This document shows positions 47,111-60,050 of a DNA stretch of 64,000 bases, piece after piece. This DNA is from Linyphia triangularis. Lineage: Eukaryota; Arthropoda; Arachnida; Araneae; Linyphiidae. The stretch spans positions 90,426,466-90,490,465 of the forward strand of contig OZ021729.1 in the NCBI GenBank assembly GCA_963978545.1. The letters run 5' to 3'. How positions within the stretch are numbered: position 1 is the stretch's first letter; each line of letters starts with the position of its first letter. The notes beneath the pieces are model-generated. The model saw only the letters and a program-made list of their open reading frames with translations. It made no database searches and was not told the DNA's origin. The position numbers were made by a program, and so were the translations under genes.

Positions 47111-47772
47111 CAGGGGCGGCTTAAGGGCCGTGCAAACTGTGCAACCGCACAGGGCACCAGTGCCCGCCAGGGCGCTAATTATTTTTTTCGGAATTTTTTT
47201 TTTTTTTTTTGCTTTTTGGCAAATTTTGATTATTTTTTTTTTAAACCAATTTTGACTTTTTTAAAAACTAAAGTTCTTCAATCATTTCGCCTCCAGAACA
47301 AATTCTTGATGTTGGAATTTCATTTGCTCAAATTTCGATTAGTGAGTGAGTGATATATGTCCCTTTTTACGTTTAAATGTAACTGCCATTGCATTTGCAT
47401 AGGACCATACGGCCACACTTATCGGACAAAAATACACAAAAATTTAATTATAAAATTAATTTTGTGTGGTTCTCTTATCCGTTTTAGATAGTTTTTAAAT
47501 AATTAACTTTCTTTTACTCTCAACTTCATCTTGTATTTTATTTTGGATGTGTATTTTTACAAATATTGAAAATATTTGCGAATGATACTATAAATAGTTT
47601 TTATGAAATGAAATACAAAATTCTATGCAATAAAAATTTCTATTACATATTCTATGCAAAATGTAAATGAAATATAGCCAAATCGAATATTTAGAACTGG
47701 TTGTTAATAATGGAAAATCGTAAACCTAAAAAAAAAAGGTCACTAGGCCGGTAGTTTCTAAAGGCCGCCCGT
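47111..47772. mobile_element. hAT-like MITE
   Basis: Left end CAGGGGCGGCTTAAGG and right end aaaggccgcccgtg are imperfect inverted repeats. Flanks tctagc and tctaac may be a worn TSD. The interior is AT-rich and without transposase. The frames 46952-47353 and 47070-47255 overlap it and are not genes. Confidence 0.5.
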
Positions 47773-48839
47773 GTCTAACATAATGCCACACACAAAAACG
47801 GATGATGCTAATACATTTAGCATGTAAATGAGCGTGAATTGAAGGGTAAGAGTAAAATCGACGCTTATGCACTGAACCAAACAAAAAGTCTCATTTTAGA
47901 GTCGATTCCTCTTTCGTCAGTGTAAATGGTTTTGAGACTTCCCCCCCCCCCCTCCGAGAAAAGAGGAAAGAATTTCTGACCCCCACTTCCGAAAGTGACT
48001 CACTGTAGCTTCTGTAATGAGCGTGTTTTTAAGTCGTAAATCCCCAAAGAATACAAGACATCCACGTTGGAAGGTGGGGAGGGGGGGGGGGATGGAGTTT
48101 GGGGGGGAAAGGGATATTGCTCGCACCCCTTCTACTTCTTGGAATCAAGAGGGATGCAGCCTGCAGTGTCATGAGAGCTACAAAAATCACACAGCCAATT
48201 AACAGAGGGAAAATTCTTGGCTGGACTTGACTTTCGAAGATAGTGGAAGATGGGGAGAGAAAAGAAAAGGGGAAAAAAAAAACGTCTGTGCGCTGATATA
48301 TTTCTGCTGAATGAAGATACATCTCGGCACCAGACAAATAATCTTCTTAAAAATAGGTTTTTTTTCCCGAGAAAAGAAAACCATATTTTCTGTGCATTGG
48401 TGTTCATTTTTAATGGATCGGGCCGAAAAAAATGATTTTTATTAAAATAGAAAATTTGCCTAGAATTATATTTTTTTTTAATGCTTTTTTAATTAATATT
48501 GAGAAATTTAACATCAAGTAAGAGTTCAAGTAAGATGCGTTTAAAAAAATAATTTTAATCTGTTAAAGATAAAATAAATATTCAGATAAGATAAGGGTTA
48601 TAGAAGGAGTGTGACGAGAGAAGATGAAAGAAAATATTGTATACGAATCAATTACTTAACAATCCATAATGGAATTTTAAACATTGTAACTTTTTTTGAC
48701 ATACTTGATGCAAATTGATACAAACATACTTGAGCCCAATCTTCACAAATAACAAGTAGTAACACCAGGATAAGTTGTATGCCTAAATTTTAGCAACAAT
48801 TAATAGATAGGTAGATTTGTAAATTGAGTCACCAGTTCT
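47773..48839. other. intergenic stretch with C/G homopolymers
   Basis: C12 at 47941-47952 and G runs at 48076-48110. Five overlapping short frames on both strands (47917-48435) are a purine/pyrimidine-skew effect, with no domain. Confidence 0.5.
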
Positions 48840-50095
48840 CTCACAACCTCCAAGTAGGTCGTGGAGTAGGGCGTATCGAAAAAACCTTTTTTTGGAAATT
48901 CAAAATTTCAAGTTGATAAAAAGTTGTCACTATGCTCACATGTTTACCAAAAAATTTGTTTAGTTCAATCGAAAAATATTTAGGTCTCCCGGAATGGACC
49001 TGAAGTTTGATTTTTTTTGACAAAAACAAAGATTTTAAATTTTTTTTAAAACATAAGTATAAAGCAAACTTTTATTTTCAAGAATAAAAATGTCGATTTT
49101 ATAATACAAATTAACGGTAATAAAAAAATTATATCTGCCATTGAATAATTAGGTCTCCCTGAATCTACATGAAAAACAACTTTTTTACAAAATACGGATA
49201 TTTTTCCATTTTCAACCCATTCTTTTGGTTAGTTTCAATTATTTTATTCGTAGTCTATGTATAGTAGTACAGCATTTTGAAATATCGGGAATATCATTTT
49301 ATGAAATGGCGTTTACTAAACTCAAGTATTAATTCATATCATTTCTGCACGACTCCACGTTGATTGGAGTCTCCAACCAACTAAGACTCTAGGTTTGAGA
49401 CATGAATGTAACGTTATCGAAAATGAATTCAATGTCACAGGGTTCGAATGATGAAAGTTTACATGATAGTAAAATGCTTCTACCATGGGAATTATTATAA
49501 AGTTGAATTATTTCATTGAAATAAGAACTGCCAGAAAATCTATTCTCTTTATCTAGAGATTGTGACCCTAAAGCCTATCTCAATTAGAGTAGAAGCTCAA
49601 TCAGCAAGTGCTCTTTCGTGGAATTTAAATGTTCTAACACTAGAAAACTAGGCAGTGGTAGTACATAAATCGAAAGTTTTTCGTGAGTGGGTAAAATATC
49701 ATTAAGGTATTAGTTTAACTACTTTTCACTCGTATTTTCATTTTTCACTTTTTATATAATTGAAAGGATGAAGCAATAAGTATAAAAATTTTAAGTTGTA
49801 AATGTGGTCGCATAAATAAACAGAAGAACATGTATGTTTGGCATAAGAACTATATTCAAAATATTTTGGACACTCAACTGCAAACTGCGGCTCTGGGTGA
49901 AACGTAGTGTCATCATTACTACTTATGAAATAAAGTTGCATCGATAAGAAAACTATTCAAGGTCTTGGTTATGATAGTGATGAATGAAATACTGAAGTCT
50001 CTAATTGATCAATTTCATTCTTCGTAAATACTTTAAAATAACCAGTACAAGCAGTTGTTTGTTTATTTCATTTAAACGAATTGCCTCTTAGGAAA

Positions 50096-50278
50096 GCCGA
50101 CCAAACGGTATAGTGGTTAGCGTACTAGCTTCTAGACCGCGAGGTTGCGGGTTCGAGTCCCGTGTTGGCATGGGTGTTTGTAAATGTATGTTGGCTTGTC
50201 TAATGACGAAAGTTTCGGCGCATTATAGCCCTCGTGTTGCTGACGGCGCCAGATAATCTGAATACAACCAACCAACCA
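50096..50278 (+). mobile_element. tRNA-derived SINE, family A, with 13-bp TSD
   Basis: Nearly identical to the copy at 46864-47049. Flanked by gcctcttaggaaa on both sides (50083-50095, 50279-50291). It lies in the central part of the fold-back element. Confidence 0.92.
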
Positions 50279-51337
50279 GCCTCTTAGGAAAGTTATGATT
50301 ATTCTCGATGTTCCAATTTATTAAAGTACTTCATTTACTGTCCATTAAGAAAACGTCTAACAAGTTGTCGAGATTTACCAATTGTTGAATACAATAACAT
50401 TGATATGGTTTTTCCAAAATTTCATTTTATAAAGTTGAACACCTACCAGAAATATTGGAAAATATGTCAGGCTGTACTAGTCAGCAAATGCCCCCAAGGT
50501 TTAGCAAACAGAAACCCCGGAAACATCTCCCATTCAAGATGATTAAAAATGGCAAATCGAATTTGATATGTATGTATTGTATCACTTTATCCAACTTCGA
50601 AGTTGGAAAAAATAGCCGAGTTTGTAATGAAAATTTATACTCCCTTATGGGTTAAAATATAACGTCATGTAATGATGATATTATGTTTCGTACAGAGTCA
50701 CTGTCTGGAGTTGCTTGTCCAAAATATGTTGAATATAGTTTTCATACCAAATATAGATGTTCTTATCGTTTATTTATGCGACCACATTTACAACTTAAAA
50801 TTTTTTATACTTATTGCTTCATCCTTTCAATTATATAAAAAGTGAAAAATGAAAATACGAGTGAAAAGTAGTTAAACTAACACCTTAATGATATTTTACC
50901 CACTCACGAAAAACTTTCGATTTATCTATTACCATTGCCTAGTTTTCTAGTGTTAGAACATTTAAATTCCACGAAAGAGCACTTGCTGATTGAGCTTCTA
51001 CTCTAATTGAGATAGGCTTTACGGTCACAATCTCTAGATAAAGAGAATAGATTTTCTGGCAGTTCTTATTTCAATGAAATAATTCAACTTTATAATAATT
51101 CCCATGGTAGAAGCATTTTACTATCATGTAAACTTTCATCATTCGAACCCTGTGACATTGAATTCATTTTCGATAACGTTACATTCATGTCTCAAACCTA
51201 GAGTCTTTGTTGGTTGGAGACTCCAACCAACGTGGAGTCGTGCAGAAATGATATGAATTAATACTTGAGTTTAGTAAACGCCATTTCATAAAATGATATT
51301 CTCGATATTTCAAAATGTTGTACTACAATACCTAGAC

Positions 51338-52877
51338 CAGTGATTCTCAACCACTGTGTCGCGGCACTTTTGTGTGCCGCCAAATTCTTAAAGTGTGCCG
51401 CCAAATTTTAGAAATGTATATAGTAAAAATTATAATGCTTTTTTTTTATTACGAGTAATGTTAAATTAAACAAAAGTACTTATATATATGAATATTGTAG
51501 CGAAGATTTTTCACTTTCACCGCTTCGTTACATATTTCTCTGTGTCTCGTTTGACCTTTTTTACTCTAGTTTTTTATATTCAACCCCCTGCAGGTGTGTG
51601 AGTGTGCATCTTGTTGTCTGATGTTTGGAAAGCACATCCGTTGAGACTTTGTTTCCGACGAATTCCGCGGGTGATTTCAAAGATCACTTTTCCACTTTCG
51701 GACTAGATTTCTATGCAAAATCAAAGTTTCGCCCAGCTGTACCATCTGAACTTCAGCCTTTTGATCATAACTCGCGACCAGAGTGTCGAATTCATGACAA
51801 GTTTTGCCCCGTATTTCCAACCCATGTTGACTACGTACGAATCTTTGTTACTGCATACGGAAGTAAGGTGGTTGTCCAGAGGAAAAGTTTTATCTCGTGT
51901 ACTCTAATTAAAAGACGAAAAGAAAATGTTTTTTGAACAAAATAAAAATTATGATTTTGTTCACTTGTTGGGAGATAAAATATGGTGCGCTAAACTAGCT
52001 TACTTATCAGACATTATTGTTATTTTTAATAAAATAAATTCAAGTATGTAAGGGCCGAAAGAAAATATATTAAACTCAACAGATAAACTGGTGGGATTCC
52101 AAAAACAAATAACTTTATGGAAGAATAGAGTTCAGGAAGGATATTTGGAAAAGTTTGAGTCAGTCCCAAAAGATTTTAATAAAACTATTTATAAAATTGT
52201 TATTGACCATTTGACAACATTAGAGGAGAAAATTATTCATTATTTCCCAAATTTAGATATAAAAAAATTTGATTGGGTTCGTAATCCATTTGTGATAACG
52301 AATACTTCTGTATTTGAATTAACTTTGAATGAAGAGGAATAACTAATTTCGCTTTCTATAATAATCGAGATTTAATTTTAAAATATTCAGAAGAATCAAT
52401 TAATTCATTTTGGATTAACATTAGATGCGATTATCCCATGATAGCCAAAAAAGCTTTAAAAATATTATTACAATTTTCTACATCTTATTTGTGTGAATTC
52501 GGATTTTCAGTATTAATCAACATAAAAACGAAAAAAGGATCGAGACTTTTAAATGTAGAAGACGACATAAGAGTACTATTGTCATTTTTACGACCAAATA
52601 TAAATGAAATTATCAAAAAACATCAAGCACAAATTTCTCATTAAAAGTATTCTTATTTTTTATTTGCAATTAATCCCTTAATAAACGTACTGTTGTTTTT
52701 GTAGTACATATTATATTATTTTATTTTACATTCGAAATTATTATCATAAACTACTTTACACAGTGTATTATAGGTAAGTAAACAACTTTTAAACTTATCT
52801 TTTTCTTTGTGTGCCGCCAAATTTTGAAATTGTTAAAAGTGTGCCGCAACAAAAAAAAAAAAAGTTGAGAATCACTG
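51338..52877 (+). mobile_element. hAT transposon, 1.54 kb, with 8-bp TSD
   Basis: Ends CAGTGATTCTCAACCACTGT and gttgagaatcactg are inverted. Subterminal gtgtgccgccaaatt words occur at both ends. The 8-bp TSD acctagac is perfect (51330-51337, 52878-52885). The left arm of the surrounding fold-back element supplies the empty site near 49255. The structure is that of Charlie/Buster-type hAT elements. Confidence 0.95.
51625..52644 (+). pseudogene. hAT transposase (ZBED5/SCAND3/FAM200-like), decayed
   Basis: Three separated open pieces follow the normal order. 51713-51907 has LLLHTEVRWLSRGKVLSRV, the H-T-x-V-R-W-L-S-R-G block of the catalytic core. 52091-52342 has LWKNRVQEGYLEKFESVPKD and LEEKIIHYFPNLD. 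52438-52644 has IAKKALKILLQFSTSYLCEF, then GFSVLINIKTKKGSRLLNVE and a QAQISH end, the C-terminal dimerisation domain. Stops and frame changes at about 51908-52090 and 52343-52437 kill it. The N-terminal BED finger is absent, so the copy is also internally deleted. Confidence 0.9.
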
Positions 52878-53380
52878 ACCTAGACTATGAATAAAATAAT
52901 TGAAACTAACAAAAAAAAAAAAGGTTGAAAATGGAAAAATATCCGTATTTTGTAAAAAAGTTAAGTTTTTCATGTAGATTCAGGGAGACCTAAATATTAA
53001 ATGGCAGATATAATTTTTTATTACTGTTAATTAGTATTATAAACTCAACATTTTTATTCTTGAAAATAAAAATGTGCTTTATATTTATGTTTAAAAAAAA
53101 AATTAAAAATCTTTGTTTTTGTCAAAAAACATCAAACTTCAGATCCATTCCGGAGACCTAAATATTTTTCGATTGAAGTAAAAAAAAATTTGGCTAAACA
53201 TATGACCATAGTGACAACTTTTTATCAACTTGAAATTTTGAATTTCCCCAAAAAGTTTTTTTCGATACGCCCTATTGTAGAGGTTTAGAGAGGGTAGGTT
53301 TCACTGTGTCTGGTAATAAATTCCACATTCAATAAGTACTTGCAAAATATCTTTATATTTTGGTATACTTACATTATAGC

Positions 53381-54019
53381 CAGGCCCTGATCATCGCCTA
53401 GGCCTACAAGGCCCGGGCCTTGGGCCCATGATTTTAGGGGGCCCCGAAATATGCTTTAAACCTATAACTTTTCTTTTACAAAAGCTATGCAAATATCTTT
53501 TATAATCTGTATAAAAGAATTTTGACATAAAAATCATTTTGTATTGATCTTGAACAGTCTTTGGTATCCTAGAGTGCATTTATTCGAATAAACCAAACCA
53601 TCATTTAAAAGAGTAAAAAACAAGCTTTTCTAAAAGATAGAGACAACAATTAAAAGTAATTCTCGATGAATTTATTGTAAAATCAGCAAATGTCGACTCT
53701 GAAGTTATGAGTAATGCTGCAGATACTATTGTCACGGATATTACTACTCATTGTGATCGTGAAATGTAATACTACATTACAAAGTTTTTCCTGTTTTGAT
53801 TTATAAATTTGATTGTTTGAAATTTGTTTCTTTATTCGTTATAAAAAAAATTAACTTTTAGAAAATAATATATTAACATTAATTTATCAACTGTTTCTAT
53901 ATTTAATGTTAATTCATTTGAGTATGTGTCAAATCCATTTCCAATAAATCTCGCATTTGAAAAAGGGGCCCCCGAAATTGTGCGGGCCTTGGGCCCTAAC
54001 TTGTCATGATCAGGCCCTG
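53381..54019. mobile_element. 639-bp hAT MITE with 8-bp TSD
   Basis: Ends caggccctgatcatcgccta and catgatcaggccctg are inverted, followed inward by paired gggccttgggccc and gggggccccgaaat. The TSD attatagc is perfect (53373-53380, 54020-54027). A short piece (LDEFIVKSANVDSEVMSNAA) at about 53657-53716 looks like a transposase remnant. The minus frame 53391-53579 is not a gene. Confidence 0.93.
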
Positions 54020-54027
54020 ATTATAGC

Positions 54028-55010
54028 CTTGAATTAATTTTGCACCCCTTTCGATTGTATTGCTTACAATCCTGAAGCGTTTGTCCTTTCAAAATATATG
54101 TGCACTCATTCTAAATATTAAGATCTGAATGTAAAATATGAGTTGAAAACCGGAACCTTTTGAAGAAATTCAAAGTTTATGGTTTAATCAAGTAATCTAC
54201 TTTTTGATCCAAAAGAGGAAAAAAGGTTTGAGCTTTAACTGATCTATCGTATAGCTCTAATATGTTATATTCCTCAAGTATAAAAATCCTGATCAGCAAA
54301 AAGTTAATTGTTCAATTCTTTTCCATTTTCTAAAGTTAATAGGTCTTAAAATTAAATTTTTGATTCGTCATTTTGTAATACGTTTGTCTCATTATAACAA
54401 ACTGTAAAATAATATTTCTTAAATTATTGAATATAATATTTTCGATTATTATTGAAAAAGTTCATTCTCTGGCAGGCAAGTCGATAGTGGCGATTGGGTA
54501 ACAAACAGGAAAAAGATGAGTGAGGAGTGGGTTATAACTTTATTCCACCAATTAATAGATAACTCCGATGTGTTACAGTAGGTGACATATTTTTAGTACG
54601 TCAGGTAACGCCTCAAAAACCATGATATGCCCATTAAACGTCATTTACATAAAGTGTGTATTGTACGTCATATGAATTAAAAGTCTTACAGAAAATTTCA
54701 AAACATCTAAATTTTAACATCCGAAAAATGAGCCCTCTTTTATCAAATACATACCTTACGTACACCACTGGTCTGGCGAGAAGTTTCAATTTCAAATAAA
54801 ACTTGCTTATTTTTTGGTAAGATAAAAATAAAAAATACATTTTATAAGGTTATTCAACGAGGTTTAATTTTACTTATTACAAATGTGAAATTGAGTGAAA
54901 TGGAAGTAGCGTGCAATTCTGTTAAAAAATATTTCTATTACATTTTGCCAAATGATTACAATTAATGTCAAGTAGAACTCTATAATTTATATTATATAGT
55001 AATTCATTTA
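54028..55010. other. AT-rich DNA without a recognised gene
   Basis: Nothing recognised. The minus frame 54634-54840 has no domain. Confidence 0.5.
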
Positions 55011-55492
55011 TTAAAAAAGTGTAACGGTGTGCGGTAATGGAGAGTCGAACGCGGGACTTCTAGATCAGAAGACAGGCACTCTAACCACTAGGCAAAAGTG
55101 ATCACTAGTGCCTAGGTGTTATATCTGTCATTTGTACACGAGACCACCATATAACCCCTTCCCAGTGAGTTGCGAAGGGGTGAACGATTGAGTTGCTTGT
55201 GTGTGAGTTTAGTGCGTTGCGTGTGGCAGTGAACAGAGCGCCAGAGGTTGCTTGCTGTGTGGCAGTGAGTCACCAGAGATGCTGAGGTGGTAGTGTGGAG
55301 GTCGTTCAGTAAGTAGATGGTGCCACTAATGTGTTCGAATATTCGTGTCACCAATATAGCGGTGTGCGCTAACGGAGAGTCGAACCAGGGACTCATAGAT
55401 CAGAAGACTGAAGACAGGCGCGCTAACCACTATGCATAAGTGACCACTAGTCCTTAGGTGTTGTATCTGTCATTTGTACACGAGACCACCAC
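55011..55492 (-). mobile_element. pair of SINE-like tRNA-derived heads, family C
   Basis: Two copies of about 130 bp (55025-55137 and 55362-55492) in the same orientation enclose a 220-bp unique body. On the minus strand each has box-A-like tagtggttagcgcgcctg, then tctgatcta and box-B-like GGTTCGACTCTCC, followed by cgcacaccg. The arrangement may be one dimeric SINE or two insertions. The minus frame 55112-55396 is read from it. Confidence 0.6.
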
Positions 55493-58400
55493 AAATGTAT
55501 TACCGAAATAATGCATGCCATGTAAACTGGAAGGCAATGTCGTATTTATTGCAACAAAATAATCATTGGAAAAGTATTGAAAGGTTTGCTATAATATTAT
55601 TTAAATTTCTTGACTTTTCCTGTACCCAAATAGCTGCGGCCTGACTTTGTCCGACGTACAACTAGGTTTCAGTCTATTAGAACCCCTTTCACGTCTTTCC
55701 TCGATTTCACCACTTTACTTTATACCCGAAACATCGGAAAGACATCGTGTTTCAGTTAAGCTAGATTAGTCAAAATACCTTTAAAGATATTTAAAACTGG
55801 ATCAGTAGATCTCACATTAGGATTATAACCTTTAAAGGTGGGAAAGGGAAATGGGGGAGGTTTTTGAGATTTTTAGAAATCTCAGGTTGACTGTAACGTT
55901 TATCTTCTTTAGAAGATCATATGCGCAACTTCTCCTTCCTCAAGATAATAATATTGGCGATTTGAATACCCCCCTCCCCCCAAAAAACTGCAGGTACCAT
56001 TCCTTACTTAGTTTGAATTTTTGTGCCGAAAATTATGGTTTGCTTTTTGGTTGCTATACATTGCATTCATTTTCGCTCTTTGTTTTTCAAAATGTAAGAG
56101 TAAGATTTTCTCTGCAAATTGTTTTTATTTAAATATTTACTTTTGTCCCGAAAAATGCTATTAAATTATTAACGTAACTTACAATCCGATGCCATCAACG
56201 GAAGAATTTCTATACAGAGAATAAAAAATGTTCTTCTCTAAATAAGTGGCTCCACTAGAACTAAGCCATCGTATAATGCTGTGTTAAAGTTAAAAGATAA
56301 ACATCACAGTTACATAATTTTCATACCCCCCCCCTCCCTCTCTCCCAAATAATATGTAAAATGTAGATAAAGCAAACCTAGTTACTGTTACCAGAAAAAA
56401 ATTTCATGAGCATTTAGTAAAGAATCTGAGTCATGAACCTACACCCTTTAAAAAGAAAAATCATACAAGCAATTTGAAATTGTCAAATAAAATTTGTTCT
56501 TTGAAAACAACTTCTTTTCAAAATATCAAGAATCATGGTAAAACACCTATTTTTAACTATCGCTATGTCAAAACTCATTGACCAGAGGCAATATATTCAA
56601 TTTACATGTGAAACGTCTTCGAATTGAGCCCCATCGGATTTTTTGCAGGTTGGTTTCAATGTAAGTAGACATCTCAAATTTGAGATGCATATGCAATGCA
56701 TTTTTCAAGTAATTATTAATTTTTTCATGAATTTAAATTAAAACTGTTGAACTGGTCAATATAACAATACCTTTGACTTTGGTTGCAAATTTATAAATAT
56801 TGCATATTCTAAGTTATGGCATTTTTCATTAGTTCTACTGTTAAGCCGAAATTATTTTGCATGAATTGATTCATGAAATATCATTGATTTGAATATTAGG
56901 AGCAATACCGATGTCTTTAAAATGATTTATTTAAATTATTTTAAAACATTATAAAATTATTTATTTAAGTATTTACTCTAAAGCTATGCTCTAAAGTTAC
57001 GAAAAGTGAAATTGTTGCTGTCGGCATTTTTTTCTTCTGTGATTCATGTAATATTTGATGAAAATTTTTTCCCTGTGATTTCTACAGAATTTTTAACCAA
57101 GGTTTTGACTTTATTTATTTTATAACTCTTCCCTAACTCTTTGTTTTATTTTTCTTAAATACAGAATAGAAATTGAGAGACATCGGTTTTCATACTTTCA
57201 CTTATTTTTTGTGACAGTGGCAAGGGGGTGCAGATCGCATACAAAAGGGTGCAAAGCGGCTAAAGCTTCAAACCAGGAATTTTCAACCGTGAATGAGTAT
57301 CGGATTTATTACGGAACAATTTATAAATAGATATGCCGTAATTTTACGTTCAATTGAATAATTTGAAGCCTGTACTTTACTTTTTTGCCTAGGAATTCTT
57401 CGCTTCATTTTTAATTTTCAAAAGCAAAAGGTGCAAGTGCATTCATTTTACCCTTCCTGATGTCGTCCATTCTCAAACGAAACGTCGCGTCGTTTTTGTA
57501 ATATTAATTCCTTTTATTGAAATATTTACTTTATCAGATATCAGTATACTTAGATAATTTAACTGTTTAATAATCTTGTAGTTTTGTTTTCCCATATATA
57601 TTTAAGTAACATTTACAAAATTACATGAAATTCATGTGTCTTGATATTTGCATGTTCCTCTCCCCCCCCCCCCCCATGACATGCAATTGTTAATTTGGGC
57701 CCCCTCACTTTTAATACCCACGAGCCGCCACTGCCAGATTAATAGAAAGCTAATTTGACATTCTAGTTTATTGAAATGTTGCTCTCCACGGCAGATGCAA
57801 ATTAAAAACTTCTGCATGCTTTTACATTTTATACAAAAAAGACTTAAAAGAACAAACAAATCTGACCCTCTGTGGCTGAAGTTTAAAAACAAACTCTACC
57901 CATTTTGAATCACTGTTATGATAATTTCTCTTCTCCATTTCCCGATTAATATATGCTGATTCAGTGAATCTTTCTTATAAAAGAATATAAATTAGTCATA
58001 GATAAATATATACAAAAATGTGAAAGAAAAGTAATTGCTTTAGTACATACATGATTTTGTGACTTTTCCATGCTAGAGCCGGGGTACAAAATTTCTTTAG
58101 CAAAAAAGCTGAAATCACAATTTTCATTTTAGCATTTTGCTAAAATGATTATGAGTTCCTCACTCGGGATGTTTAATTTAATACAATTATAACACCTTTT
58201 TACTATAAAATTATTATTAACTTTAAATATAAAAGCTATTTTATACTATAATCAACCAGAAAAATACTGATCACCATTTAGATTACTTGTTCTAAATGGT
58301 GTCGATGACTAACTTTGGAATAACAAAAATGACAATTTTGTACATTTTGTGTCCAAATGTTTTAGCAAAAGAGCTGCTAAACCACACTATCTGATTTTAG

Positions 58401-60050
58401 CATTTCAGAAAGTTCTTAAGCATTTTGCTAAAAAAGCACCCACAGCTTAATGCTTTTAAGCCCATATTTTATAACAATACAGAAGGATTTATTGTCTTTC
58501 ATTAAATACAACAGTTTTGGTAAAAAATATGTACTCGGAAGTAAATATTTTTAAAAAAGTAATTTCCAACCTTAAATTGTTAAAAAAAATTAAGTTTAGC
58601 TATTAATATACTTTTCAAGAAAAAGTAAAATCATCCTTTCTTTTTTCATAACGAAAATGTGCTAAAAAGTATTTAAAAATTAACAAAACGTTTTTAATAA
58701 TTGTCTTTTGTAATGCAATTATACTGTCCACGAGCGCCGACAAGACTATTTGCAGGGAGGTGGAGATTGAATCGACGACATGGATGGTTAAGGCGACAAT
58801 TAATCCATGATTTTTCGAAGTGGGAATTGGATGTTAGTTAATAAGTGTGTGTGGGGGGGGGGGGGGCATTTCTTCCACAGTTCTTTATTTTTCGTAAGCC
58901 AGACGGAAAGGAGTGAAAGTGCATGTTTCTTAAATGGTCCTGACTATGTCTTTATTCTTTGTCTTTATCGCAGTACTTCGCGAAGTTAATTTTCGGCAAT
59001 AAAAAGAATCCACCGGAATTTTACCAAGAATTTTTCCAGAATTTGTTTGATCAACATTTTTACAATTCTAAATTCGAGTCACCTATTTGATCAATAAGTC
59101 AATACTTTTAATTTATTTCAAAACGTGTTGAAGTGCAATTTCCACATCCAATTTCACACATTTAATTACTTTCTTCAAAACTATAATCTGAAAATTAAAA
59201 AAAAAAATTGTATTGCAATGAAGCCCATGTATTAGTCAAGTCACTGAATTGATTTACGATCGTGGTAATGCATTCTATCTGCAAGTAGTAAATGCCTCCC
59301 CCTCCCCCGCAAAAAAACCCTTGAAAAATTAAATGCATTTGATGGAACTTTAATTAAAATGTGACAGGAATTTACTTAAAATATGACATTATATAAAAAT
59401 GCCAATAAATATTAAAAAAGTTTTAGACAGTAATGTAAAAGTAATTAAAATTAAGTACACATTAATAATAATTCACAATTAAATAAACAATCCATTAACA
59501 CACACACAATTAGTTATGCATTCATTAATAATTAAATAACTATTAATTATGCATTAAATAATAACAGTTATGTGTTAATTAAAAATTATTTTATGTCAAT
59601 AAATACAAAATTAATAATTTATTAACACCTTAATTGCAATTTTCTATATTTCCACCGGACTTCCCTTGATTTTAATCGGTAAAAGTAATACTAACGCTCC
59701 CCCCTCCCTCCCCAATCGAAATTCTTAGTGACGGCCTTGTTAAGTCAAGTGGGTTAACTATTCTTGCGGAGTTTTGCCCGCCACAACTCCAAAATACAAA
59801 CAATTTTTTAAAAAAAACAAGGGAAAAGGCAAATTAACTGGCATCCCCCCTCTCCCCCCAAAATATTCCACTAGTTAATCTGTAGAACCGCCTACAACAT
59901 CGAACTGCAAGCAATCGGTCTCTACACGCAGCTATTGCTCTTTCAACGCCTTTTCCCCTATCTCCGTATTTTAGGGAATGAAGCGAAAGGGAGAAACCCG
60001 TTTGGCGAACCTTTAGGCGAGCGGTAGCATCGTGGCTGCGCCAACTACTA
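55493..60050. other. 4.5 kb of AT-rich DNA without a recognised gene
   Basis: C or G runs at 56327-56334, 57662-57675 and 58853-58866. No domain in the frames 55851-56132, 57632-57892 or 58807-58989. A hAT-like word (gagccgccactgccag) at 57722-57737 may be a solo MITE end. The last 200 bases (59850-60050) are GC-richer and directly follow the stop of the repeat-protein gene. Confidence 0.5.

Larger units (their letters stand above)
48840..53300. mobile_element. fold-back (long-TIR) element, 4.4 kb including later insertions
   Basis: 48867-49985 and 50670-53274 are inverted copies. They begin at tagggcgtatcgaaaaaa on each outer side and share aatatttaggtctccc, the acgactccacgttgattgga / ccaacgtggagtcgt pair, and tttatttatgcgaccac. 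The unique centre (about 49990-50660) has a plus-strand frame (50455-50655) containing LICMYCITLSNFEVGKNSRV, then CNENLYSLMG, with a CxxC pair. A shared coding-like phrase in both arms reads C-P-K-Y-x-E-Y-S. The family is unknown. Insertions: a SINE at 50096-50278 and a hAT at 51338-52877. Confidence 0.8.

Noticed and set aside
47917..48435. Five overlapping frames on both strands
   Set aside because: They arise from a strand-skewed purine/pyrimidine stretch with G and C homopolymers; none has a domain.
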